From Pantoea sp. GD03673 (GTDB taxonomy: Bacteria; Pseudomonadota; Gammaproteobacteria; Enterobacterales; Enterobacteriaceae), in contig NZ_JAOCKJ010000003.1 of NCBI RefSeq assembly GCF_029844725.1, positions 425,893 through 489,892 on the forward strand: DNA of 64,000 nt. Reading direction: 5' to 3'. The notes under the pieces were generated by a model. It made no database searches, had not been told where the DNA came from, and was given only the letters and a program-made list of their open reading frames with translations. Positions 53,149-62,956 of the stretch are shown here, in pieces. Positions within the stretch are counted from its first letter, which is position 1, and each line of letters begins with the position of its first letter. The position numbers and the translations under genes are program-made.

Positions 53149-54690
53149 ATGTCTGTACAAACTCAAAATGCCGCGGATGGTGAAAACGTGGTGCTGGATC
53201 GCCCCGAAGCGGGTGGCGTTTATGCGTCGCTCTTTGAAAAAATCAATCTGAATCCGGTTTCATCGCTGAGCGCGCTGGAGAACTGGCAGGACAATCAGGC
53301 AATGTCTGATGCCACTGCTGACGAGCGCCTTACCGCGAGCATGCAGGTGTTTCTTGAATGCCTGAGTCACGCGGGCGCGAAAGTCGAAAAGCTGGACAAG
53401 ACGTTGATTGACCACCACATTGCCGAGCTTGACTACCAGATTAGTCGCCAGCTTGATGCGGTAATGCACCACCAGACGTTTCAGCAGGTAGAGTCGCTGT
53501 GGCGTGGCCTGAAGTCGCTGGTCGACAAAACCGATTTTCGTCAGAACGTCAAAATCGAACTGCTCGACCTCTCCAAGGAAGACCTGCGACAGGATTTCGA
53601 GGATGCACCGGAGATCATCCAGAGTGGTCTCTACAAACATACCTACATTGATGAGTACGATACCCCTGGAGGCGAGCCGGTTGCTGCGCTGATCTCTTCT
53701 TATGAGTTTGACGCTTCTGCGCAGGACGTGGCGCTGCTGCGGAACATCGCAAAAGTTTCTGCGGCTGCTCACATGCCGTTTATTGGCTCAGCGGGCCCGA
53801 AATTCTTTCTTAAAGAGTCGATGGAAGATGTGGCCGCAATCAAGGACATCGGCAACTACTTTGACCGCGCTGAATACATTAAATGGAAGTCGTTCCGCGA
53901 GACGGATGACTCACGCTACATCGGTCTGGTTATGCCGCGCGTGCTGGGCCGTCTGCCGTATGGCCCGGACACCGTACCGGTGCGCAGCTTCAACTACGTT
54001 GAAGAGGTAAAAGGCCCGGATCACGACAAATATCTTTGGACCAGCGCGTCGTTTGCTTTCGCCGCCAACATGGTACGCAGCTTTATCAATAACGGCTGGT
54101 GCGTTCAGATTCGCGGCCCGCAGGCGGGGGGAGCGGTGCAGGATTTGCCAATCCATCTCTATGACCTGGGCACCGGTAATCAGGTGAAAATCCCGAGTGA
54201 GGTGATGATCCCGGAAACCCGCGAGTTCGAATTTGCCAATCTGGGTTTCATTCCGCTCTCCTACTACAAGAACCGCGACTACGCCTGTTTCTTTTCGGCA
54301 AACTCCACCCAGAAACCGACGCTCTATGACATCGCAGATGCCACAGCAAACAGTCGCATCAATGCGCGTCTGCCGTACATCTTCCTGCTGTCACGCATTG
54401 CTCACTATCTGAAGCTAATCCAGCGTGAAAACATTGGTACCACCAAAGATCGCCGTCTGCTGGAACTGGAACTGAACACCTGGGTACGGGGCCTGGTAAC
54501 GGAGATGACCGATCCTGGCGATGAACTGCAGGCGTCGCACCCGCTGCGCGATGCAAAAGTCATGGTAGAGGATATTGAAGACAACCCGGGCTTCTTCCGC
54601 GTGCGGCTCTATGCTGTACCGCATTTCCAGGTGGAAGGCATGGATGTCAATCTGTCACTGGTTTCTCAGATGCCGAAGGCGAAATCGTAA
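53149..54690 (+). CDS. tssC: T6SS sheath large subunit TssC (VipB)
   Basis: A 513-residue sheath protein that forms the outer sheath with TssB and is later disassembled by ClpV. Family features include QVESLWRGLKSLVDKTDFR, SSYEFDASAQDVALLRNIAK and FIGSAGPKFF. The C-terminal portion (PGFFRVRLYAVPHFQVEGMD) is typical. The ATG at 53149 has AAGGA at ideal spacing, while the ATG at 53143 lies too close to it. The gene is intact. Confidence 0.95.
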   Translation: MSVQTQNAADGENVVLDRPEAGGVYASLFEKINLNPVSSLSALENWQDNQAMSDATADERLTASMQVFLECLSHAGAKVEKLDKTLIDHHIAELDYQISRQLDAVMHHQTFQQVESLWRGLKSLVDKTDFRQNVKIELLDLSKEDLRQDFEDAPEIIQSGLYKHTYIDEYDTPGGEPVAALISSYEFDASAQDVALLRNIAKVSAAAHMPFIGSAGPKFFLKESMEDVAAIKDIGNYFDRAEYIKWKSFRETDDSRYIGLVMPRVLGRLPYGPDTVPVRSFNYVEEVKGPDHDKYLWTSASFAFAANMVRSFINNGWCVQIRGPQAGGAVQDLPIHLYDLGTGNQVKIPSEVMIPETREFEFANLGFIPLSYYKNRDYACFFSANSTQKPTLYDIADATANSRINARLPYIFLLSRIAHYLKLIQRENIGTTKDRRLLELELNTWVRGLVTEMTDPGDELQASHPLRDAKVMVEDIEDNPGFFRVRLYAVPHFQVEGMDVNLSLVSQMPKAKS

Positions 54691-54706
54691 CTCAGGCAGG
54701 AAACCA

Positions 54707-56047
54707 ATGAAGACGGAACAACCGTTATGGGGCCGGGGCGTGATGGTCTCGCCCCAGCATTTTCAACAGCAGGCTGCTTATGCAGCCTGGTCTGCTGAAT
54801 CAATTGCACAGATAAGCCTTAATCACCCCTGGGGTGTGATTAAGGCGACATTTGAACCTGAGATGCTCAGGCTCGGACGCCTGCAGGCTCACCACCTGCA
54901 TGTCCGATTTCAGGACGGCGTGCTGATCGATACTGATAATGCTGACAGTCTGCCTGCGGCGCTGTCACTGCAGGATCGGACGGGTGTTACAGGCATCGTT
55001 CTGGCATTACCACTGTTACGCGCCAACGGCGGCAATTGTCTGACGCCCGATGAAGTGGCCGATCGCCCGGTACGCTTTCGTCAGCGCTGGCATGATGTTC
55101 GTAACCTGTTTGGCGAAGATACCCGCCAGATAGCCATAATGCAGCCAGCGCTGTCGCTGCGCTTTGCCGATCAGGACAACAGTGACTATCTCACCTGTCC
55201 TGTTGCACGTCTGCTGCAGGACTCCCATGGCAACTGGATGCTGGATGACACCTTTCTGCCTCCGTTACTGAGGGTCGAAAGCAGCCGCTGGCTGGTGACG
55301 CAGCTTGAGCAGTTGATGATCCAGCTTCGCGCCCGTCTCTTTCGTCTGATGGCTATGCGTCGGGAAAGCAATGAACGAATGGCCGATTTTGCCGTGGCCG
55401 ATGTCTCCCTGTTCTGGCTGCTTAACGCGCTGAACAGTGCTGAACCCGTACTCGGGCAGTTTCTGCGTTACCCGCAAAGCCCGGCAGAGCGCCTGTATCC
55501 CGAACTGGCAAGGCTGGCGGGCTCCCTCCTGACCTTCTCTCTGGAGCATCAGGTCAGCGAAATTCCGGTTTATCAGCATGCGCAGCTGAACGCCGTTTTT
55601 CCACCGTTGTTTGATTTGCTGACCGGGCTACTGGAAGCGAGTCTGCCGTCCCGTGTAGTGCCAGTTGAACTTACGCATGATAAGCGGCTGCGTCAGTGGC
55701 AGGCACGGCTGCAGGATCCCCGCCTGCGTGAAGGGGCGGATTATTACCTCTCTGTGCGCTCTCCGATTCCTGTGGCACAGCTTCAGGAGCAGTTCCCGCT
55801 GCAGTGCAAAGTGGGTAGCCCGGAATTCGTAACCAGCCTGGTGAATACATCACGCCAGGGTATTCCACTCCGGGCACTTCGTCATGTGCCAGCAGCAATT
55901 CCACTGCGACTTGAAAATCAGTATTTCTCGCTCGACCTGTCCCACCCGGCGGCGCAGGAGATGCTGGAGAGCGGCAGTTGCATGTTTTATACCCCAGGCA
56001 TGTTGGGTGAACCCGAGCTTGAACTTTTTGCGGTACTGAGAACATGA
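54707..56047 (+). CDS. tssK: T6SS baseplate protein TssK
   Basis: A 446-residue baseplate component that connects the baseplate to the membrane complex. It starts WGRGVMVSPQHFQQQ, the characteristic TssK opening, and retains its C-terminal domain (FYTPGMLGEPELELFAVL). The start at 54707 follows CAGGCAGG. The reading frame continues upstream into tssC, but those residues are only an out-of-frame reading of tssC. Its stop overlaps the tssL start by four bases. Confidence 0.92.
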   Translation: MKTEQPLWGRGVMVSPQHFQQQAAYAAWSAESIAQISLNHPWGVIKATFEPEMLRLGRLQAHHLHVRFQDGVLIDTDNADSLPAALSLQDRTGVTGIVLALPLLRANGGNCLTPDEVADRPVRFRQRWHDVRNLFGEDTRQIAIMQPALSLRFADQDNSDYLTCPVARLLQDSHGNWMLDDTFLPPLLRVESSRWLVTQLEQLMIQLRARLFRLMAMRRESNERMADFAVADVSLFWLLNALNSAEPVLGQFLRYPQSPAERLYPELARLAGSLLTFSLEHQVSEIPVYQHAQLNAVFPPLFDLLTGLLEASLPSRVVPVELTHDKRLRQWQARLQDPRLREGADYYLSVRSPIPVAQLQEQFPLQCKVGSPEFVTSLVNTSRQGIPLRALRHVPAAIPLRLENQYFSLDLSHPAAQEMLESGSCMFYTPGMLGEPELELFAVLRT

Positions 56048-56736
56048 GTAACAACGACAAATACGGCGCTGCCGCAGCGATTGATATTGATGCTTTGCTG
56101 CAGAACACCTGGCTGCAGGTCATCAGTCTGCGCTATGGCCCCCGGTTTCAGGAGGGGGAAGGGCAGGTTTTATGGAACCGCTGCGTCGCCGAGGCTGAAC
56201 GGGTACAGCAGGCACTAAAAGCGGCCATGCTGGATGAGGAAAATTGTCGGCATATTCTGACCGCCCAATGCGCACTGCTTGATGAGGCCGTGAAAGGGCG
56301 AGGGGTACAGGATGATGCTTGTGTTCAGTGGTACAACATCCCGTTACAGGGGCATTTCCTTGGCACAATGGATGCCGGTGACACCTTGTGTGAACGGATG
56401 CAGCGTGTTCTGCACGACCCTGCGCCAGACCGTGCTGTGCTGACCTGTTTTCATCGCGTCATGATGCTGGGCTTTCTCGGGCATTTTCGTTCAGTGGATG
56501 ATGCTGAACGTCAGAAGCTTGTGAAGGCACTCAGCGATCGGGTTCCTCCGTTCAGCACGCCGCAAACCACCCCGATTCTGGCCGAAAGCACGGCGGGTTC
56601 TGCTTTTTTTAGCTGGCTATCTTCCTGGCCCGCACGCATCGCGCTGAGTATTGCTGTCGTGGTGGCGTTGTGGTGGGGATTAAACAGCTGGCTGGATCAC
56701 CTGCTGGTGACACTGCTGCCTGGAGTGACGAAATGA
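56044..56736 (+). CDS. tssL: T6SS inner-membrane protein TssL (DotU family)
   Basis: A 230-residue tail-anchored protein with a cytoplasmic helical DotU domain and one C-terminal membrane segment (ARIALSIAVVVALWWGLN). It belongs to the TssJLM trans-envelope complex that docks the baseplate through TssK. Family features are the opening AIDIDALLQNTWLQVISLRYGP and CALLDEAVKGRG. It overlaps both the preceding and following genes by ATGA, which argues for coupled translation. No tssM or tssJ is seen in the window; they should be elsewhere. Confidence 0.88.
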   Translation: MSNNDKYGAAAAIDIDALLQNTWLQVISLRYGPRFQEGEGQVLWNRCVAEAERVQQALKAAMLDEENCRHILTAQCALLDEAVKGRGVQDDACVQWYNIPLQGHFLGTMDAGDTLCERMQRVLHDPAPDRAVLTCFHRVMMLGFLGHFRSVDDAERQKLVKALSDRVPPFSTPQTTPILAESTAGSAFFSWLSSWPARIALSIAVVVALWWGLNSWLDHLLVTLLPGVTK

Positions 56737-58439
56737 GTCGTGCGCAGCAACGACTCCTGGCGTTGTGGGCCGCACTGCTGAGTGCTCTGGTCTGCCTTGG
56801 CTTTCTGCCGCTTTCCTGGCAGATGTCCGGACTTATTTTACTGGCAGTCTGGGGAGTGATTTCGGCGGTCTGGGTCGGATATCGGGTGAGTCGTCAGGCA
56901 GCACCTGAAGTAAACCTGGATCTGTCAAATTTGCCGGAAGTGACCTGGCGGCAGCCGGTCGTCCTGGTCTGCGGCGATCTGTCGCAGCCGTGGCCAGAGC
57001 AATCTCAGGTTCTGACCGTGGCTCAGGGATGCTGGATTCGGGTAGAGGATCATCAGGATCTCGATCAGGTTGCGCGACAGCTTCTGCTGCTGCGTCCGGA
57101 CTGGGGACAACAGCTTTCGGTGATGATCAGCGTCTGTCCCCAGATGCATGCAGAAACTGAAGCACTGACCAGCCGCTTGATGAATTTACGCTGGCAAATC
57201 AGCCAGCTTCGTAAAACGTCTGGTCATTCTGTTCCGGTCGTACTGATGGGTGTTACTGGCAGCACGATCATGAATGAACTGCTCTGGCAGGCCGCTACTC
57301 CGGGCGAGAGTATTTGCGTCTGGCGCGAGTCTGCCGTACCTGACGCTGTTCCTGTCTGGGTGACGACGGGCAGCGCGATGGCGATGCAGCAGCAGGTGCT
57401 GATGAACAGTCTGATGATCTGGTTTCACCACCACGTCAGAGCAGTTTTTGTGGATGATAACCCGGATATTGCCGCGGTTATGCCCACCGCGATGTTATGG
57501 GGTAGCGGTCCCCGGCTTTCTGGCAGTCTCGCCTCATCCCTCTGGAGCGACTGGCTGATTCGTCACACTGGCCTGAAAGAGGTTGCAGGCTGGCAGCCGA
57601 TGGATTCTGACACTGCGGCCATCTCACCCTTGCCAGATTTTATTCTGCCTTTGTTGCCGCAAGGTCGGGGCCCGACACCCCGCGATCGTGCTTGGTGCGG
57701 TGCACTTGGATTGTTCACCCTGGCCGCCGTGGCTGCCCTGCTGTGCAGCGGCTGGAATAACCGACAACTGCTGCAACGTCTGAGTTTCGATATAGATCAC
57801 TATGATCGCATCTCAACGGATAACTACGCGCCGAAAGTCGATGCTCTTCAGGTTCTTCGACAGGATGCCGCACAGCTTGATGAATGGGCACGCAATGGTG
57901 AACCCGTCCGGTTGAGTCTGGGACTTTATCTCGGTCAGCGCCTGCGTATGCCAGTGCTGGAAGCCATCCGTTCTTACATTCCACCGCCACCCCCACCACC
58001 CGAACCAGAAAAGGTCGTTATACCGAAAATAGTCCGCCTCGACAGTCTGTCGCTGTTCGACTCCGGTAAAGCTGAGCTTAAGGCGGGATCAACTAAAGTG
58101 CTGGTGAATGCACTGGTGGACATTAAGGCCCGGCCCGGCTGGCTGATTGTGGTCGCTGGTCACACCGACATCACCGGTAATACGCAGCGCAACCAGCTGC
58201 TTTCCCGCGAACGCGCCGAGGCAGTCCGGGACTGGATGCGCGACACCGGCGACCTGCCGGAGAGCTGTTTTGCGGTGCAGGGTTATGGCGATAGCCGCCC
58301 TGTAGCCTCTAACGACACGCCGGAAGGCCGGGGGCAGAACCGGCGTGTCGAAATCAGTCTGGTACCGCAGGCCGATGCCTGCCGTATGCCAGATGCTGTA
58401 CCCGCGTCACAGGATGACAGTGACGTTTCAACTCAATAA
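56733..58439 (+). CDS. T6SS-associated OmpA-domain inner-membrane protein (TagL-like)
   Basis: A 568-residue protein with two hydrophobic helices near the start (about 8-50), a large cytoplasmic part and a third helix near residue 335 (ALGLFTLAAVAALLCSG). A proline-rich linker of seven prolines (near residue 417) and a C-terminal OmpA-like peptidoglycan-binding domain (about 430-545) follow. That domain contains SLFDSGKAELK, VAGHTD and RNQLLSRERAEAVRDWM. Proteins of this type anchor the T6SS membrane complex to the cell wall. The start overlaps the tssL stop (ATGA). The linkage of a TssM-like or TagL-like front to an OmpA domain is seen in several Erwiniaceae clusters; the precise name is uncertain. 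Confidence 0.85.
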   Translation: MSRAQQRLLALWAALLSALVCLGFLPLSWQMSGLILLAVWGVISAVWVGYRVSRQAAPEVNLDLSNLPEVTWRQPVVLVCGDLSQPWPEQSQVLTVAQGCWIRVEDHQDLDQVARQLLLLRPDWGQQLSVMISVCPQMHAETEALTSRLMNLRWQISQLRKTSGHSVPVVLMGVTGSTIMNELLWQAATPGESICVWRESAVPDAVPVWVTTGSAMAMQQQVLMNSLMIWFHHHVRAVFVDDNPDIAAVMPTAMLWGSGPRLSGSLASSLWSDWLIRHTGLKEVAGWQPMDSDTAAISPLPDFILPLLPQGRGPTPRDRAWCGALGLFTLAAVAALLCSGWNNRQLLQRLSFDIDHYDRISTDNYAPKVDALQVLRQDAAQLDEWARNGEPVRLSLGLYLGQRLRMPVLEAIRSYIPPPPPPPEPEKVVIPKIVRLDSLSLFDSGKAELKAGSTKVLVNALVDIKARPGWLIVVAGHTDITGNTQRNQLLSRERAEAVRDWMRDTGDLPESCFAVQGYGDSRPVASNDTPEGRGQNRRVEISLVPQADACRMPDAVPASQDDSDVSTQ

Positions 58440-58454
58440 ATGGAGAAGTTCAAC

Positions 58455-58946
58455 ATGGCAATTCCGGTATATCTGTGGCTGAAAGACGATGGCGGTGCGG
58501 ACATCAAAGGTTCCGTTGATGTGAAAGACCGCGAAGGCAGTATCGAAGTGGTGGCGCAGGAGCACAAGCTCTATATCCCCACCGACAACAATACCGGCAA
58601 GCTGACCGGTACCCGCATTCACACGCCATTCCTGTTCACCAAAGAGATCGACTCCTCAAGTCCGTATCTCTATAAGGCGGTGACCACCGGCCAGACCCTG
58701 AAATCTGCCGAATTTAAGTGGTACAGAATCAACGACGCGGGCCAGGAAGTGGAGTATTTCAACACTAAACTGGAAAACGTGAAGCTGGTGAAGGTTGCGC
58801 CGAAGATGCATGACATCAAGGACATGGCTTTTGAGAAGCACAATCACCTTGAGCAGATTGAGCTGCGCTACGAAAAAATCACCTGGACCTACAAAGACGG
58901 CAACATCATTCATTCCGATTCATGGAACGAACGTACCACCGCGTAA
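58455..58946 (+). CDS. hcp: T6SS inner-tube protein Hcp (TssD)
   Basis: A 163-residue Hcp that forms hexameric rings stacked into the inner tube and is secreted with each firing. It starts MAIPVYLWLKDDGGADIKGS, as in enterobacterial Hcp proteins, and ends with YEKITWTYKDGNIIHSDSW. The start at 58455 follows TGGAGAAG at ideal spacing; the ATG at 58440 has no room for this. A strong terminator follows at 59080, so hcp may be the last gene of the first transcript. Confidence 0.93.
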   Translation: MAIPVYLWLKDDGGADIKGSVDVKDREGSIEVVAQEHKLYIPTDNNTGKLTGTRIHTPFLFTKEIDSSSPYLYKAVTTGQTLKSAEFKWYRINDAGQEVEYFNTKLENVKLVKVAPKMHDIKDMAFEKHNHLEQIELRYEKITWTYKDGNIIHSDSWNERTTA

Positions 58947-59079
58947 TCGCCCGTCACATTTCACGCCGCAGGTGCGCTGGCTCAGTTTGCGTATTCCGGT
59001 GACACAGGAATCTGTGTGATCGAGCGCTCCTGAGTCTGCCGCCTTCCGGCAGTACGAATTATTCAGGCCCATCGCCTTG

Positions 59080-59109
59080 TGCGGACAGGTTTTCCTGTCC
59101 GCAGTTTTT
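59080..59109 (+). terminator. Rho-independent terminator between hcp and clpV
   Basis: Perfect stem TGCGGACAGG with CCTGTCCGCA around TTTT, then AG-free T-run after one G. It separates hcp from clpV. Confidence 0.85.
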
Positions 59110-59238
59110 CTGAGTGCCTGCGAGTCGGGCACTGAGCAAAACACCCTATATCCCTAGAAATCTGACCTGATGCGCTTAGGCTCCTCTTAAGGAAAGCGAG
59201 GGGCGGTAGCGTGCCTGAAGGTCTCTGACAGCGAGTTT

Positions 59239-61911
59239 ATGAACATGGAAAATCCCGCCATCCTGTTACGTCGTCTCAATCCCTACTGCGCCCGCGCCCT
59301 GGAGGGTGCAGCCTCCCTCTGTCAGACGCGCGCGCATGCAGAAATCCTGCCCGAGCACTGGCTGCTCAAACTGCTGGAACAGGGCGAGGGCGATCTTACG
59401 GTGCTGGCACGCCGTTATGAGTGGGACATGGATGCCCTGTGGCAGGCGCTGCTGAGCTGGCTGGATAATCTGCCGCGTTCGGTGCGCAACCGTCCGCAGC
59501 TCGCTGAAAATATACAGAGCCTGATGCAGGCAGCCTGGATGCGGGCATCGCTGGCTGGTGAAGAGCAAATCCGCAGCATCCATCTGCTGATGGCACTGAC
59601 GGAGAAGCCAGCGCTTGTGCGCTGTGATGGTCTTTGGCCACTGCTGACTCTGGGTCAGGGCCAGCTTGAACGTCTGCGCCCGCTGCTGGATGCGCAGTCA
59701 GATGAACGCCCTGAAGTCCAGCAGGAAGCATCGCTGGCACAGTCGCACGGCGGCGACGTCGAATTTATCGGCCGCCCGGCCGGAGCGGCGGCAGACATAA
59801 AACCGGGTGAACTCACTCCCGCGCTACAGAGTGCGCTGGATAAGTTCACGCTGGATGTCACGGCAAAAGCGCGTGAAGGCCGTATCGACCCGGTATTTGG
59901 ACGCGACACAGAAATCCGTCAGATGGTGGATATCCTTTCACGTCGCCGCAAAAACAACCCTATCCTTGTCGGTGAGCCGGGTGTGGGAAAAACTGCGCTG
60001 GTGGAGGGGCTGGCGCTGCGTATCGCCGAAGGCAACGTACCAGCCTCGCTGAAAACGGTCAGTCTGCGAACGCTGGATCTGGGCCTGCTGCAGGCGGGTG
60101 CGGGCGTGAAGGGTGAATTTGAGCAGCGTCTGAAAAACGTCATCGACGCGGTACAGCAGTCTCCTGAGCCGGTACTGCTGTTTATCGATGAGGCACACAC
60201 CATTATTGGTGCGGGCAACCAGGCGGGAGGGGCAGATGCGGCTAATCTGCTGAAGCCCGCGCTGGCACGCGGTGAATTGCGCACCATTGCCGCGACGACC
60301 TGGAGTGAGTACAAACAATATTTTGAACGCGATGCTGCGCTGGAGCGCCGCTTCCAGATGGTGAAGGTTGACGAGCCTGACGACGACACGGCTTGCCTGA
60401 TGCTGCGTGGCTTAAAATCGCGCTATGCCGAACACCACGGCGTACACATAACCGACGAAGCGGTGCGTGCGGCGGTAACGCTGTCGCGGCGCTACCTGAC
60501 CGGTCGTCAGTTGCCGGACAAAGCGGTTGACCTGCTGGACACCGCAGGTGCGCGGGTTCGCATGAGCCTGGACACGATGCCGGAGATCATTACGCGGCTG
60601 AAGGCGCAACATACAGCGCTGGAGCTTGAAAAACAGGCGCTTCTCGGGGATGCCGTGGTCGGGGGCGACGAGCAGACTCAGCGACTCAGTGCTATCGAAA
60701 CGCGACTGAACGACCTGGATGCAGATATCACCAGCCAGCAGCAGCGTTTTACGGCAGAGAAAGCGCTGGCGGAACGGCTGATGGCCTGTCGCCAGACCTC
60801 AGGTAAGGACGGCCATGCGGATGTGCGTGATCTGCAGCAGGCGCTGGAAAAATTACAGCAGGATGAGGCGCTGATTCAGGTAGACGTTGATGCCCGTACC
60901 GTCGCTGGCGTGATTGCTGACTGGACGGGTGTACCACTTTCTTCATTAATGAAGGATGAGCAGACCGAACTGCTGAACCTTGATGATGAGATTGGCCGAC
61001 GCGTTGTCGGTCAGACGCTGGCGCTGAATGCCATTGCGCAGCGTCTGCGTGCTGCCAAAACCGGGCTGACCTCTGAAAACGGCCCACAGGGCGTGTTCCT
61101 GCTAACCGGCCCGAGCGGTACCGGTAAAACGGAAACCGCCCTCACGCTGGCCGACGTGCTGTATGGCGGTGAAAAGTCACTCATCACCATCAATCTCTCT
61201 GAGTATCAGGAGCCGCATACGGTTTCACAGTTGAAAGGTTCACCGCCGGGTTATGTCGGTTACGGTCAGGGCGGCATACTGACCGAGGCGGTACGCAAGC
61301 GTCCCTACAGCGTGGTACTGCTGGATGAGGTAGAGAAGGCGCATCGTGACGTGATGAACCTGTTTTATCAGGTGTTTGACCGGGGGTTTATGCGTGATGG
61401 TGAGGGACGTGAAATCGACTTCCGCAACACGGTGATTCTGATGACGTCGAATCTCGGCAGCGACCACATCATGCAGCTCCTGGACGAACAGCCAGACGCC
61501 ACTGAAGCCGATTTGCAGACGTTACTGCGCCCGATCCTCCGCGATCATTTCCAGCCAGCACTGCTGGCACGCTTCCAGACCATCATTTACCGCCCGCTGA
61601 GTGAACCTGCGATGCGCACTATCGTACAGATGAAGCTGGCGCAGGTTAGCCAGCGGCTGCAACGCCACTATGGTCTGATCACGCACACGGAAGAGAGCCT
61701 CTATGACGCACTGACTTCTGCCTGCCTGCTGCCGGACACCGGAGCGCGCAACGTTGACAGCCTGCTGAACCAGCAGATTCTACCGGTGCTGAGCCAGCAG
61801 TTACTGAGCCACATGGCGGCGAAGCAGAAGCCAGAGATGCTGACATTAGGCTGGAATGACGATGAAGGGATCACGCTTGCGTTCAGCGCCGCCAGCGGCA
61901 AGTCATCATGA
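59239..61911 (+). CDS. clpV: T6SS sheath-recycling ATPase ClpV (TssH)
   Basis: An 890-residue Clp/Hsp100 AAA+ unfoldase that takes apart contracted TssBC sheaths. The N-terminal Clp domain (1-150) recognises TssC. The first ATPase module has Walker A GEPGVGKT (245-252) and Walker B LLFIDEAHTIIG. A middle coiled-coil region (about 440-540) follows, then the second module with GPSGTGKT (from residue 624) and VVLLDEVEKAH. A second Met two codons on is also a possible start. Its stop overlaps the vgrG start by ATGA, so vgrG was originally coupled to it. Confidence 0.93.
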   Translation: MNMENPAILLRRLNPYCARALEGAASLCQTRAHAEILPEHWLLKLLEQGEGDLTVLARRYEWDMDALWQALLSWLDNLPRSVRNRPQLAENIQSLMQAAWMRASLAGEEQIRSIHLLMALTEKPALVRCDGLWPLLTLGQGQLERLRPLLDAQSDERPEVQQEASLAQSHGGDVEFIGRPAGAAADIKPGELTPALQSALDKFTLDVTAKAREGRIDPVFGRDTEIRQMVDILSRRRKNNPILVGEPGVGKTALVEGLALRIAEGNVPASLKTVSLRTLDLGLLQAGAGVKGEFEQRLKNVIDAVQQSPEPVLLFIDEAHTIIGAGNQAGGADAANLLKPALARGELRTIAATTWSEYKQYFERDAALERRFQMVKVDEPDDDTACLMLRGLKSRYAEHHGVHITDEAVRAAVTLSRRYLTGRQLPDKAVDLLDTAGARVRMSLDTMPEIITRLKAQHTALELEKQALLGDAVVGGDEQTQRLSAIETRLNDLDADITSQQQRFTAEKALAERLMACRQTSGKDGHADVRDLQQALEKLQQDEALIQVDVDARTVAGVIADWTGVPLSSLMKDEQTELLNLDDEIGRRVVGQTLALNAIAQRLRAAKTGLTSENGPQGVFLLTGPSGTGKTETALTLADVLYGGEKSLITINLSEYQEPHTVSQLKGSPPGYVGYGQGGILTEAVRKRPYSVVLLDEVEKAHRDVMNLFYQVFDRGFMRDGEGREIDFRNTVILMTSNLGSDHIMQLLDEQPDATEADLQTLLRPILRDHFQPALLARFQTIIYRPLSEPAMRTIVQMKLAQVSQRLQRHYGLITHTEESLYDALTSACLLPDTGARNVDSLLNQQILPVLSQQLLSHMAAKQKPEMLTLGWNDDEGITLAFSAASGKSS

Positions 61912-62936
61912 GTACGGAGTTTGTCAGCAGATTTACCCACAACCACCACCTGCTGGCGGTCAAAGACTGTGTATCTGAGCTGGGTGTGCTGGCCTTTGAG
62001 GGGCACGAGTCTCTGAGCGAACCGTTCCGCTACCGGGTGGCGTTCACCAGCGCTGACCACGGCATCAGCTAAGAGAGGATGCTGCTCAGCCGCTCGCACC
62101 AGAACGCCATTTATCAGGACATGTCGGTACCACAGCGCTGATGGGCAGGCAGGGGCGCAGGGACAGGTGCTGGAGATGCAACCTGCCCAGGCGCGACTTT
62201 CAGCAGCCTTGATGGCGATGGAATCCCTGGCCGCCAGTGCACAGCAGGCAGAGGCGCTGGCGGCCGATGTCAGCCGCCAGCAAAAGCTTTTGAAGCAGAA
62301 AATTGAGCAGCTTCAGCAGGAAGTGATTGTCGGTAGTGCGCCGGAAGGAATGGCGCTGGTGAGTGGTGAAAATATGCAGTTATAGGCCAGCGACAATCTG
62401 ACGCTGACTGCGGGTAAGCAACTGGATATCGGGGTCCAGAAGGATTTCACTTTGGCTGCAGGTAAACAACTCAGTCTGTACAGCCGTGAGGATGCAAAAC
62501 TATTCGGCTCGCATAACGATATTGATATACAGGCGCAGGTCGGGAGCGTGACGACGTGGTCAACAGAAGATACGCACATATCGAGCGGTAAAAAACTGCT
62601 CGTGACGGCACAGGATGAGCTGATGCTGATATGCGGCGGCGGCTACATCAGAATAAAGGGCGAAACGTGGAGATAGGCGGGCCGGGCAGGCTGCTTATTA
62701 AGACTACCGGCATCAAAAAAGCCGCCTCCGGCAGTATGCAGGGGGTAATGAAGTCGTTTGAGCCAGATAATTTCGATGAAAGTTTTACATGATTGCATCC
62801 TGTTAGCGAGGAACCTATCGCCAGTCAAAGGTTTCGCCTCACACTGCCGGATGGATCTGTACAGGAAGGTGTGACAGATGCTCAGGGAAAAACTCCGTTG
62901 ATTCAGGGATAAACACTGGACGATATTATTTTTTAA
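61908..62936 (+). pseudogene. Eroded T6SS spike protein gene vgrG
   Basis: The first 54 codons (FVSRFTHNHHLLAVKDCVSE onward) are a VgrG N-terminus, ended by TAA at 62070. The central gp27/gp5-like part is deleted. From about 62110 the VgrG/DUF2345 C-terminus appears: a coiled stretch, then the ASDNLTLTAGKQLDIGV beta-helix repeats. It is broken by TAG at 62383, a one-base frameshift near 62660, TGA at 62790 and TAA at 62910, before a natural end at 62936 (LDDIIF). This spike cannot be made. A functional vgrG must be elsewhere for the system to fire. Confidence 0.85.
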
Positions 62937-62956
62937 TTGATTAAAAGAAAATAAGA

